DNA from: Hirundichthys speculiger
Lineage: Eukaryota > Chordata > Actinopteri > Beloniformes > Exocoetidae
Reading direction: 5' to 3'
DNA: 64,000 bases
Assembly: GCA_018398805.1 (NCBI GenBank)
Contig: JAGFBZ010000678.1
Span: 167,084-231,083, forward strand
Part shown: positions 57,150 to 64,000 of the stretch, piece by piece
How positions within the stretch are numbered: the first letter of the stretch is position 1
How the letters are laid out: each line of letters opens with the position of its first letter
Program-made: the position numbers and the translations under genes
Notes under the pieces: generated by a model
Seen by the model: only the letters and a program-made list of their open reading frames with translations
Databases searched by the model: none
Told to the model about the DNA's origin: nothing

Positions 57150-58884
57150 CAGCTGTCAATCAAACACACTGCTCATATAAATGACAGGAGCAAGGAGCCT
57201 ATCAGGACACGGGGGTTTGTGATTTGGATCCAGGCAGAAGCAAAATAGGGCGATAGGGCGGGTCTGATATATTTTGATCGGCTTGGAAACCTTTTTTTTT
57301 TTTTTGCCTGAAAACAAAACTACATCGAAACGATGTAGTAGATAGCTGTTGGTGAAAAGTCATTGAGCCATTCTAGCAATGAGTCAATGCTGCTGGTTGG
57401 ACGGTTAATGTGGTTAAATTTAATGATTTATCAAAAATCCGACCATGCTCGGCCGGGATTCCAGCTTTCAACATGATGTTTAATCCACACATTTGAATGC
57501 TTGTACAAGGACGCAAATTAATGCTATGCGAAAGTCCGATTCATTAGAGATCCCACAGCCACTTCAAATAAAACCGATGAAGCCTGTTTTTTCCACCAGA
57601 GGGCGTTCAAATCTCGACCTCTAAATTGAATTATTTTCATGACCTTATTGTAGCAGTGAGACACCCCTTTGATTCAGTAAACCTTCTAGTTTCATCCTCA
57701 TGTGCTGCCTCAAATTCAGGCCACAAAATATTTTAAAGTATGCTGTCTACGCACACTTTGCTTATAATTATCCTTACTTGTTTCCTACTGTAGTGCAAGT
57801 ATATGTAATACTTCAGTATATGTAATACTACAGAATATGCCCTCTTAAAAATAACCAACAACCTCACTGCAGCTGATTCTTGTTTATTCTCCATCCTAAT
57901 CCTCTTCGACCTCAGTGCAGCCTTCTACACCATTTCTCACTCCATCCTTCTTAATAGACTCATCCATTGGCATCACCCACACCTTTCTCCTTTGGTTTTA
58001 TTCTTACCCCACCGACCTCACCAGTCATACAGCTTAAAGCTGACAGCTTTCAGATCCAACCCCTCCCCAGTCACTACAGGTGTGGGGGCCCCTTCTCTTC
58101 ATCACTTGTCTCCTCCCTCTTGGTAATATTTTTTTGCAAATTCAAAGTTTTACTTCCACTGCTTCGCGGATGACACCCAAGTTGTTCTATTGTGTTCTAT
58201 TGTGACTGGTTCATTGTTAGTTCATGAACTACAGAGATGACCATATAAACAGATGTAGGCAGCAACATTGAGGTGGTCAGAGGATCAGACTGCAGGTCAG
58301 CATGTTAGTTGATATCCAGAGACATCTATCTAGACCAGATCCTAACAAGGACCCCATCATCACCCCATTCTGCGCTGCAGCAGCTCCACTGTCTCCGTTA
58401 GCCACAGGATCAACTACAAATTCCTTCTGTTTACCTTTAAGGCCATCCATTCCCTTGCTCCGCCATATGTTTGACCTTCTCCATGTCACCACTTCAGCCT
58501 GTTCCCTCTGATCCTTGTCCTCCATACACCTCATAGTGCCTTCTGCCCGCCTTAGCACCATGAGGACCAGAGCTTTTAGCTGGTCTGCTCCCAAAGTCTG
58601 AAACTCTTTACCACCTGACATCCGCAATATTGACACTTTCCATCTTCAAATCCAAACTCAAAACTCATGTTTAGATATTTATTCACTGTTTTTTAACCTT
58701 TTATATAAAGTGACTCTGAATTTCTGGAAAGGAGCATTTAAATAAAATGTATCATTATTAACACTATCATGAATAATAAATATTTCAGAGTTCTTCACTT
58801 GTCAGTTTGGCAAAAAATATTAGAGTGAGATCAATAGGCAGCCCCGTTTGGAATTTAGCACACTGGAAATAAAAATGATATGGA
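57150..58884. repeat. spacer copy B, between the HECT and integrase genes
   Basis: Longer copy of 52,871-53,962, in the same orientation. It contains the upstream region of the HECT gene at its left end and stops about 25 bases before the poly(A) signal of the integrase gene at its right end. The L2 fragment inside is shared by both copies (only its first bases remain in copy A), so the L2 insertion came before the duplication. Confidence 0.85.
57860..58775 (+). mobile_element. L2-type LINE fragment
   Basis: The reading DLSAAFYTISHSILLNRL at about 57,908-57,960 is the reverse-transcriptase motif region of fish L2-type elements. A downstream frame ends with SILTLSIFKSKLKTH and the 3' tail AAGTGACTCTGAATTTCTGG...AATAAAATGTATCATTATT at 58,708-58,760. 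Multiple stops and shifts. Confidence 0.8.
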
Positions 58885-58908
58885 TGACGTGATGAAGAAT
58901 TAGATTTG

Positions 58909-58914
58909 TTTATT
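58909..58914 (-). terminator. polyadenylation signal, integrase gene
   Basis: AATAAA on the minus strand, about 170 bases after the stop codon at 59,081. Confidence 0.55.
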
Positions 58915-59007
58915 TATCCCATGTGTGGGAAATTAACTTGTCACAGTAGCAGCACAGTAGCAAGACATGTGAAAAATATACAGAATAGACATGTGTTATA
59001 AAAATAA

Positions 59008-59009
<2 letters not shown>

Positions 59010-59060
<51 letters not shown>
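59010..59060. repeat. (TA)n/(CA)n microsatellite
   Basis: TA units to about 59,048 followed by CA units, just beyond the 3' end of the integrase reading frame. Confidence 0.9.
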
Positions 59061-59080
59061 GACACACACAAAATATAATG

Positions 59081-62000
59081 TTAATGACTCACAGTCACCA
59101 AAAATGATAGAAGATCACTTAGAAGTTCTATTGCATGACTACCCCTGGGGGCACTGAGTGGGTTAAACTGTGTCTGGACTTGTTGTATTATGGGATCATC
59201 CAAAGTGTATTGAATGGCAGGTACGGTAATTCTCTCTGGCCAGTCCAGTAGCAATCCCAGATCATCAGCCTCAAGGACACCGGTAGTAGCAGTTGCAGCA
59301 GCAGCACCTGCAGTCATATCAGCAGCAACAGCTACAGCAGCAGCAGTCACATCAGCAGCTAACAGCAGCTACCGCAGCACCTGCAGTAGTAGTACGGAGT
59401 CCAAAGATTTCCTGCATGGCAGTTGATGGTCGGCTCTGCTGCTGGAGACATCCTCTGACAAAAATCTGCAGTGGGCTCATGTGTCTCACTGTCCTTAGGC
59501 CATGGTTGTTCCACTGCATGACAAATGCTGTCAGATCTCTATTGATGATTGGCAGATAGATGTAATGAAGAGCCCACAGGTGCATTTCATTATCAATATC
59601 AATGATGCCCTCATTCTCCAGATGTTGGAACAAGTCATAGTACACATTTGTGAGTCCACGCCAGAGATCACCCCAAAGTCTCTCAATTCTCTGATTGTGT
59701 GTACTCCTGCCTCTGAGAGCACTTCCCCGATCAAAGCCTCTGAAAATGTTCATCATCAGCCAAATTGCACTGTTCTCTCCTCCCCTGTCTGTTCGGACCC
59801 TTGAAGGCACACCATAGTGTACTGCAGCTCTAACAAAACTCTCCAACACAGTGCTACTGCGATTGTTGTTGGAGGCACGAAGAAAGACCACAAGACGACT
59901 GTACCCATCTATCGCTCCATGAATAACTATCCTCCACCTACCTAAAAACAGACAGAAAAAAGTATTAAAGATAAGCATAGATGTAGACACAAAGACCAGC
60001 AAACCAAACTGTTATCTTAATGTCCTTTTAAGGGAAGGGTCAAAACAATTGCAAAATTCAACTTTTGCAGTATTTACCTGATCAACTTGTGGTTTCCATC
60101 TATGTGCCACAAGGAGTTTGGCCCTGCCACCTGGTAAGACCGTCGTTGTGGTCTCTGTGACATTGACCGAAGGGCAGCAGCTCCAGGATTTACGCGTATC
60201 ATGCTTGCACGAATCCTTCTCCTCTGTACTCGAAGTCCACGTGCACGTAGGGTTGATCTAACTGCCTCAGGTCCAATAAGGTCATTTCCGGCCACAATGT
60301 CTTGGACAAGTTCATCGAGCCTGGAGTCTGACAAATCTGCATACACTGAGCTGCGGGTGAAATTGAAGTGTCTGAGAAGAAAAAAGAAAAATACATTTTA
60401 GAAAAATCAATATAACCAGCATATCTCATAGATATTAGATATTTTAAAATAAAAGATGGTGATTTTTTAAAGAAGAATAGATACTGGCTGAGAAAACAAC
60501 AAAAACAAAAATAAAAAAAAAAAAAAACAAACAAAACACAAACAAACATCATACATACATTTTTTTCAATTACCTTAATCTTCGTTTAACAGTACGAACA
60601 GATACCTTCAGGATATCTGCCATCTGCGGTGCAGTGAAGCCACATGACTTCAGGAAGGATAGCTGTTCCCGACTGATAACGTAGGATGAGCGACCTCTAC
60701 CTCCACTTAGAGCCAGTGGTGCCTGGTAGCTGAAACCTGAAAAGCACAAAATGACCTGTTTTAGCTCATCAAGTTAACATCTGTCAGGAAGTTGGTCTTG
60801 GCCAATGATTACTCAATAAAGGCAGTTTAAATTTGATTAAACTCAAAGGCCAAAAATGAAGATAAAATGTCATTGTGTGTGTCGTGGTGTGAAGAGAACT
60901 TCAAATGCACATCATTAATATTCACAGCAACTTGATGAGAAGATGAAAACATTTCACAGAGGAAACTCCACCACGTGCTTTGGTGGTAATTAGACATTTG
61001 GTCCAAACATATCATGAAAACATGGAATAAAAACTGCTACTATCAAACAGTGTTTGTGTGTGTGTGTATATATAGTTTATAAGATCATAGTGAGTTTCAT
61101 GTGAAACATGTAAAGTCCAGATAGTCTTTGAACAGTCTGGTGATGATCCCGTGTGGACATGTTCTTCTCTGATCCTCGTAGCTGCTCAGTGTTCAGCTAC
61201 CCTTTTGTGATGCGGAGTGAAGGTGGGCTGGACATGATCACCTGATCCTTTGTTATGGAGAGGCTTGGACTGTGGTGAAGACTGAGGAAGTGTTGAGGTG
61301 TGAGGAGAGTGGAGAAGATGTTGGAGCTGTGGGGGAGGGGTTCAGCAGCCACAAAGGACATGGTCACTGAGCAGATGGCTTCAATAGCTGATAGATGTTG
61401 GAATGAATACTGAGACTACATACATACTAAAACTATTTCATTTAAAATCATGGAGCATGTGTTGCTGTTCTACCTGCATGTACCCAGCTACATCTGGAAA
61501 ACTGCTCCAGTGCAAAGGAACAAATAACTGGTACGTTTGAACTGATGAACAGACTGATGACCAGCAGTAAATATGGAATTTTTATCTGTCTTACAATACT
61601 ATTGGTAAATGAAAACAACATGGACAAAATGTAAAAATCAGATGAAATGTGGTCAACGGGAGGGTTACAGAGATCTCGGCCAGTTCTTCACCCTGACCTA
61701 CACAGTAGTAAAGCTATTAGGAGCTTTGAGTTGGTCAAGTATCACACTCACTTTGCAAGTTCTTGTACCTACTTTGTGTTCCAGACTGTGAAGCCATTTG
61801 GACTTCTTGGATTAGTTCAGCCAGGTCACTAAGAAGCTGATCTGTAGCTGTAACGCTGACCAATCTTCCCCTTGCCCACTGAAGGCTTCTTTGCATTGTC
61901 TCCAACCTATGACAGAAGAGTTGCATTACTAACTTCTTATTATTTGTGTGCTTTCAGTAATTATTTTTGCAAACTTTTGATATATCACATATTTTGTAGA

Positions 62001-62241
62001 ACCCAAAGGTAGACTGCATGAAAGCTTGTCTAAAACTTGAAATCAATCAACTGAGAGCCTGGTACTTAATCCTGTTCAGAGTTAAATGCTTCTCTTAAGT
62101 TATTTTGGAACTTATATATATAGCAACCTACCTTGTTACTGTTAACAGCTGAACATCCGCTCCAGCATCTTCCATCAGAATGCATCGTGTGCATTCATTG
62201 AGAATGTGCCGACACCGCAAGATAAAAGTCCTTCGAGCCAT
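59081..62241 (-). CDS. helix-turn-helix / DDE integrase-core protein
   Basis: Predicted DNA strand-transfer enzyme of the retroviral-integrase fold, encoded by a multi-exon gene with no gag, protease or reverse transcriptase nearby. Minus-strand exons in phase: 62241-62132, 61906-61773, 60736-60574, 60371-60078, 59937-59381 and, if a 73-base intron is accepted, 59307-59081, giving 494 residues. Unspliced, it stops at 59,352 (428 residues). Residues about 110-135 form a helix-turn-helix (FLKSCGFTAPQMADILKVSV) and about 145-195 a second DNA-binding-like helical region. The catalytic core has Asp227 (WHIDGNHK), Asp284 (VRTDRGGEN) and Glu319 (NQRIERLW), spacing D-56-D-34-E. An upstream noncoding exon ends at 63,052 with a GTAAGT donor. 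It resembles proteins annotated as integrase core in many fish, and IS3EU/Ginger-type elements are candidate relatives. All catalytic residues are kept, which suggests an active transposase or a domesticated gene. Confidence 0.85.
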
Positions 62242-63051
62242 AGTTTTCTTGTGTCTCTGTCCACTCCAGTAAAAAGGACAATACTCATCATGGCTCCTCG
62301 GGGAGGTGTAACCAACGATTGTTACCACCACCCACCTGAGTGGGGTGAATGTAAAGGTGTGGGGGAGTTACACATGGATTGTGAAGCTGTCAGAGGTCCA
62401 ACTGCTCCAGTTCTAAAAGAAGAGCAAAGAATAGTGACAATAAACTGGTGAGACCAGTTACCACTGCCCTCTTCCAGTTGGTCTGCTGTCAAAACAACAT
62501 AGAAACAAAATATATATCCCTAGCCCAATAAATGGATATTTCAAAGCTCAGATTGTATTATAAAACACAACTTTAACCAATAAATCAGATTTGTACAAAC
62601 AGCAGAATCATCATGTTCAAATTAGTGTTGGTATTTGCAATCAAAGAAGCTTTGCAACTCATGTGGTCTGCTATAACACCACTTAAAGTTCATTACAATA
62701 CTATTTTATCGTGATATATTGACTTTACAAAAGCATATAGGAGTAGACAAATATTTACTTCAGTAGCTGTTATTTATCGTGCAAGTTAAATGGTTAAGAA
62801 AAGCAGTTGAAGACCATGAACACAACCTGTAAAACCATTACAATATAAAATGTTTTTGAAGATGTGAGATGACAAAGGATCAAGTTTAAATCGCAATGCT
62901 AGCATGAGCATATTATGGTCACAGCTAAAATTGCATAATCCCGAAAATAAAAAAATATATAAAAAACTCTTTGTTAATCGATACACATAATGTTGATACG
63001 TCTACTGAAAGGAAAAAAAAAATCGTGAACGTCATTTTAATGTTTACTTAC
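62242..63051. other. intron 1 of the integrase gene
   Basis: It lies between the inferred noncoding exon (donor at 63,051) and the first coding exon (acceptor after GGAGTGGACAG near 62,256). No other feature is seen. The noncoding exon contains a short upstream ATG whose frame does not join the main one. Confidence 0.5.
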
Positions 63052-63289
63052 CCATTCATCCTGTAAGGCTAATTCCACTTTCGGGAAATGGAGCGCATTT
63101 TTGAAAATGTTGGTTTCCACCAATCAGCTTGCTGGGCGGCAGTTCTCAATGGCGCAATGCATTGATCTTTGTCAGCGAAGACGCCCGCTGAGCCAATCAA
63201 AATCAAGTTCTCGATTTCCGCTAAAATTTGAAAAAATTTTCCTCTATAAATAGATGGACATTCCGGGCGGTTATTGTGGCGGTTAGAAA
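63052..63289. promoter_or_regulatory. divergent promoter between the integrase gene and a + strand gene
   Basis: About 240 bases separate the integrase 5' exon (-) from the ATG at 63,290 (+). The + side has TATAAATA at 63,245-63,252. A CCAATCA box lies at 63,119-63,125 and a second CCAATCA at 63,194-63,200. The segment is more GC- and CpG-rich than its surroundings. It would drive both genes together. Confidence 0.6.
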
Positions 63290-63915
63290 ATGAGTGAAAG
63301 GAGGTTTCAACGTAGAATCGTGGAACTTAGAGACCGGATGAACGCACAGTTTCATCGGCTCTTGAACGAGGAAGACCCGGAGGAGGGTTCCTCACTACTT
63401 CAGAGGTGAGTAATTATTGATTATATGTCAATGTCGTCTTTTTCAAGATCGTTTCTAGAGACTTCATCATATATCAGATGCTTAATCTTTATTTCGGACG
63501 ATATTTTGTTTAATTGGGTTGGAAATGCACAATAGCATTTGATAACATTAACTGAATAGATAAGGTTTTTTTTTTCTTTTTTTAAATCCCGTAAAATACA
63601 TACTCTATGTTTCTTTGGGTTGTGTTTTAACAGCTTTAACAGCTTTTATCGGCCAAAAGTGTATTATGATATATTATTATTTATTAATATATATTATGAT
63701 TATTTAAGTTTCTGGAAAAACTAAACAATAAATGTAATTCTTTTTTAAGTGTACTCATTATTATCTCCAATTGTGGTGTAGATTCCAGATGTTCAGGAGG
63801 GAGGAGGGTGGTGGACCTGTGAGGAGAAGAAGGCGACAAAGTCGTGTAAGGCAGATCACCTTCAAGGTGTCTGTTTTAAGAAGTCATTCTGCGACCCATT
63901 ACCGGTCCCATCGTG
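63290..63915 (+). CDS. 5' part of an unrecognised gene, cut by the window edge
   Basis: The first exon, 63,290-63,405, starts MSERRFQRRIVELRDRM, a charged helical stretch, then an acidic NEEDPEEG patch. It ends at a GTGAGT donor. A second exon at 63,782-63,915 (or to 63,866 at an alternative donor) joins in phase and is strongly basic (VRRRRRQSR). No domain is recognisable in the 80 or so residues available. Position and shared promoter tie it to the integrase gene. It may be the partner protein of the same mobile unit. One testable idea is that it leads into a HECT domain like the one at 54-57 kb, but nothing visible shows this. Confidence 0.5.
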
Positions 63916-64000
63916 GTAATTTTTTTTTTATTAATTCGATTTTTTTTTAATTAGATTGCAGAATAAAAAATATATTTCACACAAAATCTGCAGTTTTTTT

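Noticed and set aside
59214..59804. Plus-strand frames with Gln/Ala/Ser runs near 59.3 kb
   Set aside because: Complement of the GCT/GCA repeat and integrase exons on the minus strand.

Overview
This is eukaryotic nuclear DNA, almost certainly from a ray-finned (teleost) fish. The genes are split by GT-AG introns. The dispersed repeats are of teleost type (Tc1-like, hAT with 8-bp target duplications, TA-flanked MITEs, L2/CR1-type LINE debris, long TA microsatellites). The pairing of slc34a2 with sel1l3 also matches the vertebrate neighbourhood seen on human 4p15. No operons, CRISPR arrays or bacterial features are present.

Layout. 1-6.5 kb: intergenic, with a LINE fragment broken by two hAT insertions. 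6.55-11.4 kb (+): an eight-exon pancreatic elastase/proteinase E-type serine protease. 11.6-18.9 kb: intergenic, with a Tc1-like remnant and a MITE. 19.1-24.6 kb (+): slc34a2, the intestinal/epithelial sodium-phosphate cotransporter. 24.6-37.7 kb: gene-poor, with a DNA transposon carrying a nested MITE, a solo LTR and LINE/Tc1 fragments. 37.8-46.4 kb (-): sel1l3. 47.0-48.9 kb (+): psmb11, the thymic proteasome subunit beta5t, intronless and head-to-head with sel1l3. 49-53 kb: intergenic, with a CpG-dense array of short palindromes next to a possible first exon.

53-64 kb is a different kind of region. A HECT-only ubiquitin-ligase gene (-) and a multi-exon gene for a helix-turn-helix plus DDE-integrase protein (-) are separated and flanked by two diverged copies of one spacer. 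The integrase gene shares a short divergent promoter region with a gene that runs off the right edge (+). Both the DDE residues and the HECT cysteine are kept. This cluster is the best candidate here for something poorly described: a multigene transposon or a domesticated derivative that pairs an integrase with a ubiquitin ligase.

The four ordinary genes do not form a pathway. They are a digestive protease, a phosphate transporter, a membrane Sel1-repeat protein and a thymoproteasome subunit that share a chromosomal block. All exon models were drawn by hand from splice signals and reading phase, and no database search was run.
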